This document shows positions 33,946-42,449 of a stretch of DNA of 64,000 nucleotides, in pieces. The translations under genes and the position numbers were made by a program. How positions within the stretch are numbered: position 1 is the first letter of the stretch; each line of letters opens with the position of its first letter. Where the stretch lies: IMG/VR virus record IMGVR_UViG_3300020731_000774, positions 1 to 64,000 of that record; one strand, 5' to 3'. Under the pieces are notes generated by a model. It searched no databases. It saw nothing but the letters and a program-made list of their open reading frames with translations, and was not told the origin of the DNA. Source of the DNA: a virus.

Positions 33946-34581
33946 ATGATAAAAAAATGGAATAGATATATTTTAGAATTTGTTGATAATTCAAATAGTA
34001 TGATAGATGCAAAAATGCAGGAAATTAGTGATTTGGTTAATAGTATTTCACAAAGTCAGGCACAAGCACAGGATCAATCAATATCATCAAATTTGATTTA
34101 TGAGTGGGAGAATAAAAATGATCATGATTTGATTGTTAATTTCACAAAAGATGATTTAGCTATTAAATATGAGTTTAGTATTGATGATCTTTATATAACA
34201 AAATATGCGGGTGATAGTATAGATTTTGAAAAATCTGTTAAATCGGTTGATGAGGGCTTGGATATTATTGAAAAGGATATTCAATTTATTTTGGGTATAT
34301 CAGAAAAAAAAATAAATAATGTTATGAAATTTAAATATTTAAAAGAGTATAAGAACTTTAACAGACATCCTGAGAATAGTTATGATTTGGATCCTAATGA
34401 TAAGGAGAGAATAAGTCGTAAAGAGATGGAAAAGAGGTTAATTGATGTTTCATCATTTGATGAGAGCGATTTAAAAGCAATGAGTGATAGTGAGGTTAAA
34501 AAACTATATCATGCTATGGAAGTTGATGCAACAGCTGACAAAGAGGAGGATAAAGAGATAGATAAAGATATTAGAGATTAA
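33946..34581 (+). CDS. Possible tagged protein with internal second tag
   Basis: 211 residues beginning MIKKWNRYILEFVDNSNS. Gln/Ser-rich and acidic in the first third. At residue 127 the sequence reads MKFKYLKEYKNFNRHPENS, which looks like the N-terminal tag of other proteins here; the ATG at 34324 could start an 85-residue second product, or mark an old fusion. The end is acidic and helical (MSDSEVKKLYHAMEV). It is the first of three adjacent genes, the next starting at the last base of its stop. Confidence 0.5.
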   Translation: MIKKWNRYILEFVDNSNSMIDAKMQEISDLVNSISQSQAQAQDQSISSNLIYEWENKNDHDLIVNFTKDDLAIKYEFSIDDLYITKYAGDSIDFEKSVKSVDEGLDIIEKDIQFILGISEKKINNVMKFKYLKEYKNFNRHPENSYDLDPNDKERISRKEMEKRLIDVSSFDESDLKAMSDSEVKKLYHAMEVDATADKEEDKEIDKDIRD

Positions 34582-35327
34582 TGAGAAAATTTACTAAAAT
34601 AATAGAATCACTAGAAAGTGAGATTTATACTGATATTAAAAATATATTTATTAATTTGATTGATAATGGATTTGAATTAAAAATTGATCATGCAAAACCT
34701 TTCTATTCTATACATCTTACTCGTTATGGTTCTAAAGATGATAATATGGATTATATGGAATGTATTAATGATATTTACATTGCTAATAAAAGATTATTTG
34801 ATCTTGGTTTAGATTATTTTAAAGCTGATGAAATGATAATAGGTAAGAAAACTAATGATGGAACATATTCTGATATTTTTTTGAGATATAATGATAGTAC
34901 TTCTGTACCATCAAAGGATGTTCATGGTTGGAAAGAATTTAAATCATATGTTGAGAATGTTCTAGGTGTTAGTGGAATTGAAGGTAAGTTAAATGATGCA
35001 AGTTATTTTAGAATAGATGTTGCTAATGAAAATGGTTGGAAAACACCAGAATATTTTGGTTGGCAAATAGATATAGATCGTTCTGTTGATAATGCTGTGG
35101 ATGTGTTTGTTGCTGAATATCCAGGTTATGAAGATTTTCTTAGAGGTATTCTTAAAAGAAGACTTGATTATGATGCTCTTTGGTCTAAACCAAGAAGAAA
35201 AGAGTATATAGGCAATGATGAAATAGGTAATCCACTTAAATTTGATAAGGAAGGTATTGAAGTAGTTGAGAAGCTTTTGGAAATGGCTAAAAAGTTTCCA
35301 AATAAGATTAAAGTTAACAAATTATAA
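34581..35327 (+). CDS. Tagged protein (MRKFTKIIES), paralogue A
   Basis: 248 residues starting MRKFTKIIESLESE. After the tag comes YTDIKNIFINLIDNGFELKI, which is closely similar to EEIKWIFIDLIDNGFKIEI in the next gene, so the two are paralogues. The middle has YGSKDDNMDYMECIND and the C-terminal half is helical with Arg/Lys clusters. Start and stop are joined to the neighbours by one-base overlap (TAATG), so expression is coupled. Function unknown; tag suggests virion protein. Confidence 0.55.
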   Translation: MRKFTKIIESLESEIYTDIKNIFINLIDNGFELKIDHAKPFYSIHLTRYGSKDDNMDYMECINDIYIANKRLFDLGLDYFKADEMIIGKKTNDGTYSDIFLRYNDSTSVPSKDVHGWKEFKSYVENVLGVSGIEGKLNDASYFRIDVANENGWKTPEYFGWQIDIDRSVDNAVDVFVAEYPGYEDFLRGILKRRLDYDALWSKPRRKEYIGNDEIGNPLKFDKEGIEVVEKLLEMAKKFPNKIKVNKL

Positions 35328-35725
35328 TGAGAAAATTTAGTAGAATAGTAGAATCAAATGATCCAAATATAGAAGAGATAAAATGGATTTTTATTGATTT
35401 AATTGATAATGGATTTAAGATTGAGATTAAACCATATTGGGAAGACGGTATGTTTTATTTATATAATAAAGAAAATCAACATTATGCTGATAAAAATAAA
35501 AATGGTTATTTAATAGTAGGTCACGCTGAGAAATTGACAGAAGCCAATCCATTTAAAGCTCTTAGAGATTTTCTAAGCATAGAAAAGAGAATGTTAGATT
35601 TAGGTTATGAATTAGATGATGATGGTAAAAGTGCTGATAATTCTCTAATAGAAATTGGTGGTAGATGGGTTAATAACTATCAATTTCGTTTCCCATTTAA
35701 AGAAATAAAAAACGACACCAAATAG
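35327..35725 (+). CDS. Tagged protein (MRKFSRIVES), paralogue B
   Basis: 132 residues starting MRKFSRIVESNDPN, a shorter paralogue of the preceding protein with the same tag and the same IDLIDNGFKIEI domain start. The 3' end is covered by a terminator. Probably arose by tandem duplication. Confidence 0.55.
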   Translation: MRKFSRIVESNDPNIEEIKWIFIDLIDNGFKIEIKPYWEDGMFYLYNKENQHYADKNKNGYLIVGHAEKLTEANPFKALRDFLSIEKRMLDLGYELDDDGKSADNSLIEIGGRWVNNYQFRFPFKEIKNDTK

Positions 35726-35738
35726 TGTCGTTTTTTTT
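35707..35738. terminator. Bidirectional terminator hairpin
   Basis: Arms AAAAAACGACAC and GTGTCGTTTTTT (12 bp) with a 6-nt loop between converging genes. Confidence 0.85.
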
Positions 35739-36798
35739 ATTTTAATAATCTATCAAAGTATTCTTTAAATAGATCATGATTTACTGCAACTGATATTCTA
35801 CTACAATTATCATGTATTCTCATTTTTAATAATGAGAAATTATTAATTGGTACACTTGAAATTTTATACTCTAATAATTTCTCATAACCAATACTAATTA
35901 CTGCAAATGGTCCAATTGGTATGCTTGTATATTCATTGAACAATAGCCCATTATCAGTTAGATATTTAATATTTTTAGTTATGTGTTCTACTGTTATATT
36001 TCTATAATTTGATATTACTTTTTTTTCTTTTAACAATTCAGATATTATTATTTGGGGTAAAGTTGATATTGAATTATATTTATAAAGAGATCTTATTTTT
36101 AAAGTTTGATATAATCCGTTATTTTTAGTTGAAATAAATCCGATTCTATATCCTGATAAACCTATTGATTTTGAAAAAGATGATACTAGAATTACATTAT
36201 CATATAGAAGTTCAGATATTTCATTACTATTAAATAAATGATAGTATGGTAAGTCTAATATAACAGTAATATTATTATCCTTTGTATAATCTATAAAAGT
36301 TTTTAATGTTTTAAAATCAGGACAATATCCGGTTGGATTAGATGGGTAGCACAACATAACAACACCACTTCTAGGTCTGAAATTATCTAGTGAGAAGTCA
36401 TCAAATGTTTTTATATCCTTATCATGAGTTTTTAATATTTTATTCCAAGAGCCCCAGTGGAAATTTGGAATCCAAAATATATTATTATCAAGTGAGTTTA
36501 TAATTAGATCTAATGCAGCCATTCCACCAGGTGTTATAATTATATTATCTTTTATATCAAAGTCCTCTCTAATGGCTTCTATTAGTTTGGGATGACCATC
36601 ATTCCCACTATATTGTTGAGTAGTCAAGCTATTGAGGTCTAAATTAATATTAACTGAATTAATATCAATATTTGTAACATCCATAATACCTCTATGTAAT
36701 TTAAGATATTTTAGACCTGTTTCATTTTCTAATTTTTGTATTTCTTCACCTATTTTAACGATAGATGAATAGGTTACTGTTGCTTTATTTATTCTCAT
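35737..36798 (-). CDS. PLP-dependent aminotransferase, class I/II
   Basis: 353 residues of fold type I with the hallmark residues: cofactor-site TPGGMAALD (about 89-97), YPSNPTGYC with Asn154, ILDLPYYHL with Asp182 and Tyr185, and the PLP-binding Lys210 in SSFSKSIGLSGYRIGF with Arg218. The gene is complete and uninterrupted. The closest general match is the AspAT/HisC-like group; substrate is unknown. Amino-acid aminotransferases are unusual in phages. Together with SerA this could serve amino-acid supply or sugar/nucleobase modification. The 123-residue gene upstream overlaps it by 4 nt. Confidence 0.8.
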   Translation of the reverse strand: MRINKATVTYSSIVKIGEEIQKLENETGLKYLKLHRGIMDVTNIDINSVNINLDLNSLTTQQYSGNDGHPKLIEAIREDFDIKDNIIITPGGMAALDLIINSLDNNIFWIPNFHWGSWNKILKTHDKDIKTFDDFSLDNFRPRSGVVMLCYPSNPTGYCPDFKTLKTFIDYTKDNNITVILDLPYYHLFNSNEISELLYDNVILVSSFSKSIGLSGYRIGFISTKNNGLYQTLKIRSLYKYNSISTLPQIIISELLKEKKVISNYRNITVEHITKNIKYLTDNGLLFNEYTSIPIGPFAVISIGYEKLLEYKISSVPINNFSLLKMRIHDNCSRISVAVNHDLFKEYFDRLLK

Positions 36799-37166
36799 AA
36801 CATATTAGGTATATTTTCATGTATAAATTTTTGTATTTCTTTTAATTTGGATTGTGTTGTGTTTACATCCAATTGTATTCTCCACTTTTTAGTATCTTCA
36901 ATAATTTCATCATTTATTTCTTCAACAATTAATTCAATTTCTTGCTCATTTATAGGTTCAAATAATGGTTCACCTGGTAAACCATCTTTTCCTATACCTT
37001 TTGCTGTAAGCATGTTATCATAACGAAGATACATTTCCGAGCCATTAAGTCCTTTCATTAAATATCTACCATCCTCTGTTGGTGTGAATACTTGACCAGC
37101 ATCATATATTTTAACTTTATCAAAAAAGTCTTCAACATACCAATCTTCTTTTAATCTAAATTTCAT
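36795..37166 (-). CDS. Hypothetical protein
   Basis: 123 residues: a beta-rich N-terminal half (MKFRLKEDWYVEDFFDKVKI, DAGQVFTPTEDGRYLMKGLN) and an acidic helical C-terminal half. It might be a small SH3-like domain plus helix. It is coupled by ATGA overlap to the aminotransferase gene. Confidence 0.45.
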   Translation of the reverse strand: MKFRLKEDWYVEDFFDKVKIYDAGQVFTPTEDGRYLMKGLNGSEMYLRYDNMLTAKGIGKDGLPGEPLFEPINEQEIELIVEEINDEIIEDTKKWRIQLDVNTTQSKLKEIQKFIHENIPNML

Positions 37167-37168
37167 AT

Positions 37169-37663
37169 TTATCTTCCTAAATAATTTAATAATTCTATCA
37201 TATTTTTAATAGTAAACCCAAATGCTTCTAGATTTTTAACAGTATCTCTTAAAAAGGTTATGTAGCTTTCTATTAGTTCAATACAACGATCGTTCTCAGC
37301 TAAATGTGCATCTATTAGTATAGCTTTTTCGCCTGTATTTGTTTTAACTTGAAACCCGATTGCATAAAAAACAAATTTATCTTGTCTTATTTTTTTAATC
37401 TTGGTGGATTCTTTACTTCTTTTATTTAAAAAGAAATTTATATTTTCATTTATCATTTGTCTGTATGATAGTGCTAATGATTGTGCTTCTAATATTTTTT
37501 TCCCGTTAGAAGGATTAGAAAGATCCACTGTTAATACTTTGAACAAAGGTTCAACATTATTATTCCATTCGGTTCTTTTATCATTAAAAAATTCTTCTAA
37601 TTTATCATTAGTTTCTTTTATTTTACTAATTCTATCCAGTTCTTCTTGATTATAAAGGTTCAT
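37169..37663 (-). CDS. Possible recombination mediator, UvsY-like
   Basis: 164 residues, helical and charged. The middle has LALSYRQMINENINFFLNKR followed by a Lys-rich stretch, and the end has ELIESYITFLRDTVKNLEAF then GFTIKNMIELLNYLG. This ending resembles the C-terminus of T4 UvsY (hydrophobic helix, GFAIKHIQDM), as does the overall length. UvsY loads UvsX recombinase on gp32-covered DNA. Neighbours are small proteins of unknown role; no UvsX or gp32 lies in this window, so the call is tentative. Confidence 0.4.
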   Translation of the reverse strand: MNLYNQEELDRISKIKETNDKLEEFFNDKRTEWNNNVEPLFKVLTVDLSNPSNGKKILEAQSLALSYRQMINENINFFLNKRSKESTKIKKIRQDKFVFYAIGFQVKTNTGEKAILIDAHLAENDRCIELIESYITFLRDTVKNLEAFGFTIKNMIELLNYLGR

Positions 37664-38060
37664 TTTTATCTAATATTTTTATCATTTTCCAATCTCTGAT
37701 GAAATCTTTTTTATATGCATCTGAAAAAGCAGTATTGATTAAGTTGTCAAATATTTCACTTTTTTTTGTTTCCAAATAATTTTCTATTTTTTCTGACCAA
37801 GTATCAATTAATGTATCATCTTTAAATGTCACTTCATCATCTTTACTATTACCATAACTTATTTCAATGAATTTAAATTCGCTACTAATGTAGATACTTA
37901 ATCTATGGAAGTATTTATTTAACCCTTTATCATCTTTTTGATCAGGAGTAAAGTATATATAGTAATTTGTATAATTACCACTTACTTCTGCTTTAAGTTC
38001 AACTCTATCATCTTCCCTACGTTCAAAGAGAAATTCTAATAGTTCTTCAAGTTTTTCCAT
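37650..38060 (-). CDS. Hypothetical protein
   Basis: 136 residues, acidic, alpha-beta-alpha: helical start (MEKLEELLEFLFERREDDRV), central strands (NYTNYYIYFTPDQKDDKGLN) and helical end. It overlaps the UvsY-like gene by 14 nt. No family recognised. Confidence 0.45.
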   Translation of the reverse strand: MEKLEELLEFLFERREDDRVELKAEVSGNYTNYYIYFTPDQKDDKGLNKYFHRLSIYISSEFKFIEISYGNSKDDEVTFKDDTLIDTWSEKIENYLETKKSEIFDNLINTAFSDAYKKDFIRDWKMIKILDKNEPL

Positions 38061-38132
38061 ATTAATTTTATATATAGTTATATTGAAAGTTTATTTTTTA
38101 TAAATTAATTAGGATATTTCAAATTAATATTA

Positions 38133-38140
38133 TATATTTG
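38133..38140 (+). promoter_or_regulatory. Bacteroidetes-type -7 box TATATTTG
   Basis: TATATTTG ends 26 nt before the ATG at 38167. No -33 TTTG at 19-21 nt upstream. Confidence 0.35.
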
Positions 38141-38166
38141 TTAAACAATCATTAAATATTTACACC

Positions 38167-38568
38167 ATGAAGATCTTCAAAATTAAAACTGATTTAACTA
38201 AAGAAAGAGATGAGATATTAACATCAAATTTCACTAAAGATGAGGAAGATAGAATATTTAACTTTTTTGAAAATGGTAATAGATCGTATGATATGTTTGA
38301 TGAAAATGGTCATATGTTTGTTTATTATTTATGTAATCAAGAAGCTTTAGAATATATAAAATATTTATTTTATAAATATGAAGTTAAATTTGATATAGAT
38401 GATATAACTAATGATTTCTTAATTGGTAAAATTGATATTAGTGATAGCCATTTTCAAAATTATTTAATAGAAAATTTAAATGTTGATACAATCCTAGATA
38501 AGATTAATGAATTTGGATTTGAATCATTAACAAATGTTGATAAAAAAATATTAAGTATTAATAAATGA
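38167..38568 (+). CDS. Hypothetical with C-terminal LDKIxxxG module
   Basis: 133 residues. The first 105 are alpha/beta with no family; the end, DTILDKINEFGFESLTNVDK, is the shared LDKI module also seen at 29162, 40115, 43423 and 47900. The gene is preceded by a host-type -7 box and ends in a terminator shared with the converging gene. Confidence 0.5.
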   Translation: MKIFKIKTDLTKERDEILTSNFTKDEEDRIFNFFENGNRSYDMFDENGHMFVYYLCNQEALEYIKYLFYKYEVKFDIDDITNDFLIGKIDISDSHFQNYLIENLNVDTILDKINEFGFESLTNVDKKILSINK

Positions 38569-38602
38569 AAAAAAGAGATAAAAATTATCTATTTTTTTCA
38601 TT
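38562..38602. terminator. Bidirectional terminator hairpin
   Basis: AAATGAAAAAAA-GAGATA pairs with TATCT-ATTTTTTTCATTT with one internal mismatch; lies between converging genes. Almost free of G+C, so weaker than the others. Confidence 0.55.
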
Positions 38603-38617
38603 TAAATGTTATTTGTT

Positions 38618-39022
38618 TTAATTTGAATCATTGACACCACTCTTTCCTTTAACCAAAGTATTATCAATCCATTTTTCACCTTCTTTTACAACTGATTTAC
38701 ATCTATCAAAGTGCACTTTAGCGAATTCATCTTCTTTAACTGTTTTGTAATCAGCATTTTTATATAAATAAGCATAAACAGTTGGTGCTTGTTTACCTGC
38801 ATAGTTTATTGCATTTTGTCCATCAAATCCAAAGCTTGAACCATATTGTTCAAATCGTTTCTTTAAAGATTCTTTAGAAAGTTTACCATCTTGTAATGAT
38901 TTCCAATTCGTATTGATATCCTTAGACCACTCACCATCTTTAGGACCAAACCAACCTTCTTCTATTATTTCATCTTTATAATTAAATGCATCAAAGGTTT
39001 TTAAGTATTTAAAATTTTGCAT
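38618..39022 (-). CDS. Tagged small protein
   Basis: 134 residues starting MQNFKYLKTFDAFNYKDE, a tag-type N-terminus. The middle, LKKRFEQYGSSFGFDGQNAI and APTVYAYLYKN with AKV further on, resembles the protein at 39709 (KKKYNDYAASFGDRF, APSVDAFLGGK, AKV), so the two are likely paralogues. A late-type box lies 21 nt upstream. Probably a virion or prohead-associated protein, by inference. Confidence 0.5.
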   Translation of the reverse strand: MQNFKYLKTFDAFNYKDEIIEEGWFGPKDGEWSKDINTNWKSLQDGKLSKESLKKRFEQYGSSFGFDGQNAINYAGKQAPTVYAYLYKNADYKTVKEDEFAKVHFDRCKSVVKEGEKWIDNTLVKGKSGVNDSN

Positions 39023-39043
39023 AATTTTTTTTATTTTTATTAT

Positions 39044-39054
39044 TTATATATTAA
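39044..39054 (-). promoter_or_regulatory. Late-type AT box TTAATATATAA
   Basis: Exact 11-mer on the minus strand ending 21 nt before the ATG at 39022. Confidence 0.55.
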
Positions 39055-39070
39055 CTTATAAATATCATTT

Positions 39071-39598
39071 TTATATGTTTTCTTGTGGATTATCACCTTT
39101 AAAGTCTTTAAAAGATTTTACTTCTGGTTCTTCTGAATTAGTAAAATCATCACTTTGTGTACCTGCTAAAAAATCGAAAACTTGTTCTAAGTTCTCACTT
39201 GCTACTGATATATGATTAGAAGCCCAATCATGATCTTTAAGTAAATCATCTACATTATTTTCATCCATTTCCAACATTTCATCAACTAATCTTTTAATTG
39301 TTTTTAAATTACTAAAAAACATATAATTTTCAGTTTCCATACCTTCATTAGTAGCACCTTCACCTTTTTTCCAACCACCTTTTGCTCTTATAGCAAATAT
39401 GATTTCACTCATTTTTTCTTTATTCTTTTTAGGAACATCTTTACCATCTTCTTGGTATTTATCATTTTCTTTTTTAAGATCTGATTTCATTTTTTTAAGT
39501 TCTGCTATAGTTTTATCAGCATATTCTCCTGTTTTTTGAACCTCAACTTCTTTACCTTTCCATTTCTCGTTAAGGGTATTGAATTTTTTTATTATCAT
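39071..39598 (-). CDS. Tagged protein with Lys-rich helix
   Basis: 175 residues beginning MIIKKFNTLNEKWKGKE (tag-like). A helical Lys/Glu-rich segment (TIAELKKMKSDLKKENDKYQ, residues about 29-48) is followed by a second helical domain (NYMFFSNLKTIKRLVDEMLE ... HDWASNHISVASENLEQVFD). The late-type box is 20 nt upstream. No enzymatic motif. Confidence 0.5.
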   Translation of the reverse strand: MIIKKFNTLNEKWKGKEVEVQKTGEYADKTIAELKKMKSDLKKENDKYQEDGKDVPKKNKEKMSEIIFAIRAKGGWKKGEGATNEGMETENYMFFSNLKTIKRLVDEMLEMDENNVDDLLKDHDWASNHISVASENLEQVFDFLAGTQSDDFTNSEEPEVKSFKDFKGDNPQENI

Positions 39599-39618
39599 AG
39601 TAATTTATTTTATTTTTA

Positions 39619-39629
39619 TTATATATTAA
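39619..39629 (-). promoter_or_regulatory. Late-type AT box TTAATATATAA
   Basis: Exact 11-mer on the minus strand ending 20 nt before the ATG at 39598. Confidence 0.55.
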
Positions 39630-39708
39630 TTTTTATTTTGAAGAAAAAGTTGAAAAAAGTAAGATTTTTAATTAAATATATAGATTATAAAAAAATATTA
39701 AAATTAAT

Positions 39709-40080
39709 ATGAAATATTTAAAAAATTTTGAAAGTTATTCAATAGATACAACTAATGAGGCTTTTTTAGGTGGTTTGAGACCACAAGCTGTTATAAAAGA
39801 AATTCTTGCAAATCTTGAAAAAGAAAAAGAAACACTTAAAAAAAAATATAATGATTATGCTGCTAGTTTTGGTGATAGATTTGATGTTGCTAAAAAAAAT
39901 GCACCAAGTGTAGATGCTTTCTTGGGTGGAAAAATAGGAGCAGATGCTGTTAATCCTTCAGATGTTGCAAAGGTAGTTATGAAGGCAAAAATAGTTAAAC
40001 AAAAAGAGAATGGTGAATGGGAAGATGCTGGTAAATACGGTGGTCCAGAATCGGGAACTGGTGCTGAAGGAGCTTTTTAA
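39709..40080 (+). CDS. Tagged small protein
   Basis: 123 residues starting MKYLKNFESYSIDTTNEA. Helical Lys-rich stretch (NLEKEKETLKKKYNDYAASF) then AKKNAPSVDAFLGGK, similar to the protein at 38618-39022. The Gly-rich C-terminus ends GAEGAF. Likely a virion component by tag; function unknown. Confidence 0.5.
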   Translation: MKYLKNFESYSIDTTNEAFLGGLRPQAVIKEILANLEKEKETLKKKYNDYAASFGDRFDVAKKNAPSVDAFLGGKIGADAVNPSDVAKVVMKAKIVKQKENGEWEDAGKYGGPESGTGAEGAF

Positions 40081-40081
40081 A

Positions 40082-40115
40082 AATAAAAAACCATCTTTAA
40101 GATGGTTTTTTATTT
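40082..40115. terminator. Bidirectional terminator hairpin
   Basis: CCATCTT-T-AAGATGG with flanking A6 and T6 tracts, between converging genes. Confidence 0.8.
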
Positions 40116-40597
40116 TATATATCCATTGGATGTTTTATTTTTTTATCTTGTAAAAATAATTTATCATTTTCACTCAAGCTATCTATTCCATATTTAGATA
40201 TTTTGTCTAAGATATCATCTTTATCAAGAAAATTTTCTCTATATTTATGAAAATCATGTTTCATATTATCCTCTGCAAAGCCATATATAGATGTATCGTG
40301 CATTGTATAAAGAATTTCATCAGTTATATCTTGAATTATTGTATATCCATCACAACCTTCGTGTATTTTGCTATCTAAATACTTAAAAAGTTCTAACCTA
40401 TCTTCACCGAAGATGATGCCTAGCATCAAATGTCCATTTTCCCAATGACACACTTTACCATCAAACATATAAAAATTTGAATAAGGATCATTTTCAAATG
40501 AATCATATTGTTCAATTTCCGAATTACTTAATCTTATTAATCCATCAAAGGTATCTTCGTTGGAGAAACTAGATAATATTTTATAAACCCTTTTCAT
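40115..40597 (-). CDS. Hypothetical with C-terminal LDKIxxxG module
   Basis: 160 residues. The N-terminus MKRVYKILSSFSNEDTF is vaguely tag-like. The body reads as an alpha/beta domain (GKVCHWENGHLMLGIIFGED); the end carries DDILDKISKYGIDSLSENDK, the shared module. No function known. Confidence 0.5.
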   Translation of the reverse strand: MKRVYKILSSFSNEDTFDGLIRLSNSEIEQYDSFENDPYSNFYMFDGKVCHWENGHLMLGIIFGEDRLELFKYLDSKIHEGCDGYTIIQDITDEILYTMHDTSIYGFAEDNMKHDFHKYRENFLDKDDILDKISKYGIDSLSENDKLFLQDKKIKHPMDI

Positions 40598-40662
40598 ATC
40601 TTATTTGTTTGTTTTATAAATATACAAATATTTTTTAAATAAACAAACATTTTTGATATTTA

Positions 40663-41565
40663 TTAAATCTTTTTATCAAAAATATAGAGATCATATATAG
40701 TATTTCCTTTTACATTCTTTATACTTTTAAGAACTTGACCAGTTATTGAATCTAATACTTTATATACACCTAATTGATTATTTTTATCAGTATTTACTTT
40801 AACTGTATTTCCTGGTTGACCTAATGCACCTAAAACTGCTAGATATTTGTTACCATATACACTTTTAAGAAATGTAATTTTAAGACCAGCAACATCTTTT
40901 ATATCGTTTATATATGCATTTTCAGCCACTTTGGTTAAGTCTAATTGACTTTCGGTATCTTTTACTATGATAGATGAAAATTTCTTCTCTGGTGTCCCTA
41001 ATTCAACTTCTTCTCTAGGTTGTATTTTATTTTGATTAACAAGTGCTTGTTGATTTCTTCTAATTGCTGCAAAATCAGCTTTAGCTATAATACCACCTCT
41101 CATTCCTTTATCATTCATATTATAACCAGCTGGTGCTAATCTATAAAAAGACCCAGTAAATGTCATTGATAATATTCTATCTGTTCTGAACATTCTCCAT
41201 ATTTTATTAATATGTCTTCTATTAGAAATTGACCATCCATTTAGATGCCACCCTCTAAGTAATGTTTTACCCTTAGCTGATCTACCTAAAACCATTGGGT
41301 AGATCACTCTCTCATGCCCAGCAAAGTGATCATCTTCTGCGCCTTTATAATTTATAAGCATTACCATACCATATTTAATAGCTTTTATCATAACCTCATC
41401 AGAATATTTAATAGGTTCATTAATGGGAATATTTGCAATATCAGTTACATTTTTCAAGGAAAAACGAGGTATAAATTCATTATCTTCCTTAATAGGATAG
41501 TACTGTTTTACAACATATTCAACAGGTTTAAGATTATAGTATGTTCTTGAATGTGATAAACTCAT
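40663..41565 (-). CDS. WYL-like domain protein
   Basis: 300 residues. Residues about 58-160 resemble a WYL-type ligand-binding domain: IKYGMVMLINYKG, then RVIYPMVLGRSAKGKTLLRG (the YP...LG...G..LLRxWH pattern), WRMFRTDRILSMTFTG and a YRLAPAGYNM segment. No helix-turn-helix DNA-binding domain precedes it. The C-terminal third is strand-rich. WYL domains in phages and defence systems sense nucleotides or nucleic acids; here the role is unknown. The box TTAATATATAG ends 3 nt before the ATG. Confidence 0.5.
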   Translation of the reverse strand: MSLSHSRTYYNLKPVEYVVKQYYPIKEDNEFIPRFSLKNVTDIANIPINEPIKYSDEVMIKAIKYGMVMLINYKGAEDDHFAGHERVIYPMVLGRSAKGKTLLRGWHLNGWSISNRRHINKIWRMFRTDRILSMTFTGSFYRLAPAGYNMNDKGMRGGIIAKADFAAIRRNQQALVNQNKIQPREEVELGTPEKKFSSIIVKDTESQLDLTKVAENAYINDIKDVAGLKITFLKSVYGNKYLAVLGALGQPGNTVKVNTDKNNQLGVYKVLDSITGQVLKSIKNVKGNTIYDLYIFDKKI

Positions 41566-41568
41566 ATT

Positions 41569-41579
41569 CTATATATTAA
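41569..41579 (-). promoter_or_regulatory. Late-type AT box, near-exact, adjacent to start
   Basis: TTAATATATAG on the minus strand (10 of 11), ending 3 nt before the ATG at 41565. Confidence 0.35.
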
Positions 41580-41602
41580 TTATATATTTTGTATTTTGTA
41601 AT

Positions 41603-41613
41603 TTAATATATAA
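41603..41613 (+). promoter_or_regulatory. Late-type AT box TTAATATATAA
   Basis: Exact 11-mer ending 23 nt before the ATG at 41637. Confidence 0.5.
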
Positions 41614-41636
41614 TGAAATAAAAATAATTTTAAATT

Positions 41637-42389
41637 ATGTCAATTAATAATAGAGAAGATGCTAATAGATATTATCAATTAGTAAATGAATTAGTGGATG
41701 ATTACATGAACAAGAGTAAAATAAGACCATCTAATTTGAAAAGATATTTACAACCAGGATCTGAAAGATTTAATAAATTTATATCAAGAAACAACTTAAA
41801 GGATGTAAGTGGTATTGAAAGAGTATTAGAAGATGTAATAGATGATAGGGTTAATATGGAGGTTGATGGTGTATTAACTTTTGAGAATTTTAAATATTTC
41901 GAATCTGATGAATTTAAAGTAAGTTCACTTAAACAATGTTTATATAAAGGTATTGAAAAATCAGATATAAATATGGAAAAAATATTAGCGGATGTATTTG
42001 ATACTAATATAGGTTCTATTGATATTATTGATACCGAAAGACATTTATTTGATATAAATGATTGGAATGGTAAAAATATAGAAGTTCTTATTTATTCTTT
42101 AGAAGAATTAAAAGTTATAGAGGGAAATATATTTGATTATTTATATAATGAACTTTGTAAAAAAGATATTGAATTAACTAGTAATATACGTGTTAAATTA
42201 TCTGATTTAGTTAAAAGAGATATATTTGAAGATAAAATGTATGGTATATTTAAAATAAATGAAGATGGAAATACACCTGATTTTTTGATAAAATTAATAT
42301 CAGATCTGACTAATATGTCTTATCACAAATCATTCAATAATTACTTCATTTGGGTTGAAAACATGCAACATCATGATATATATAAATAA
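41637..42389 (+). CDS. Hypothetical protein
   Basis: 250 residues, acidic and helical at the start (SINNREDANRYYQLVNELVD) with RPSNLKRYLQPGSERFNKFI then ENFKYFESDEF in the middle. No domain recognised. The late-type promoter and position before the endolysin suggest a late function such as virion assembly. Confidence 0.45.
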   Translation: MSINNREDANRYYQLVNELVDDYMNKSKIRPSNLKRYLQPGSERFNKFISRNNLKDVSGIERVLEDVIDDRVNMEVDGVLTFENFKYFESDEFKVSSLKQCLYKGIEKSDINMEKILADVFDTNIGSIDIIDTERHLFDINDWNGKNIEVLIYSLEELKVIEGNIFDYLYNELCKKDIELTSNIRVKLSDLVKRDIFEDKMYGIFKINEDGNTPDFLIKLISDLTNMSYHKSFNNYFIWVENMQHHDIYK

Positions 42390-42449
42390 TAATTTAGTTT
42401 TTCTTAATTTTTCTTAAATAATATATAAAGAAAAAATTAAGAAAAAATT

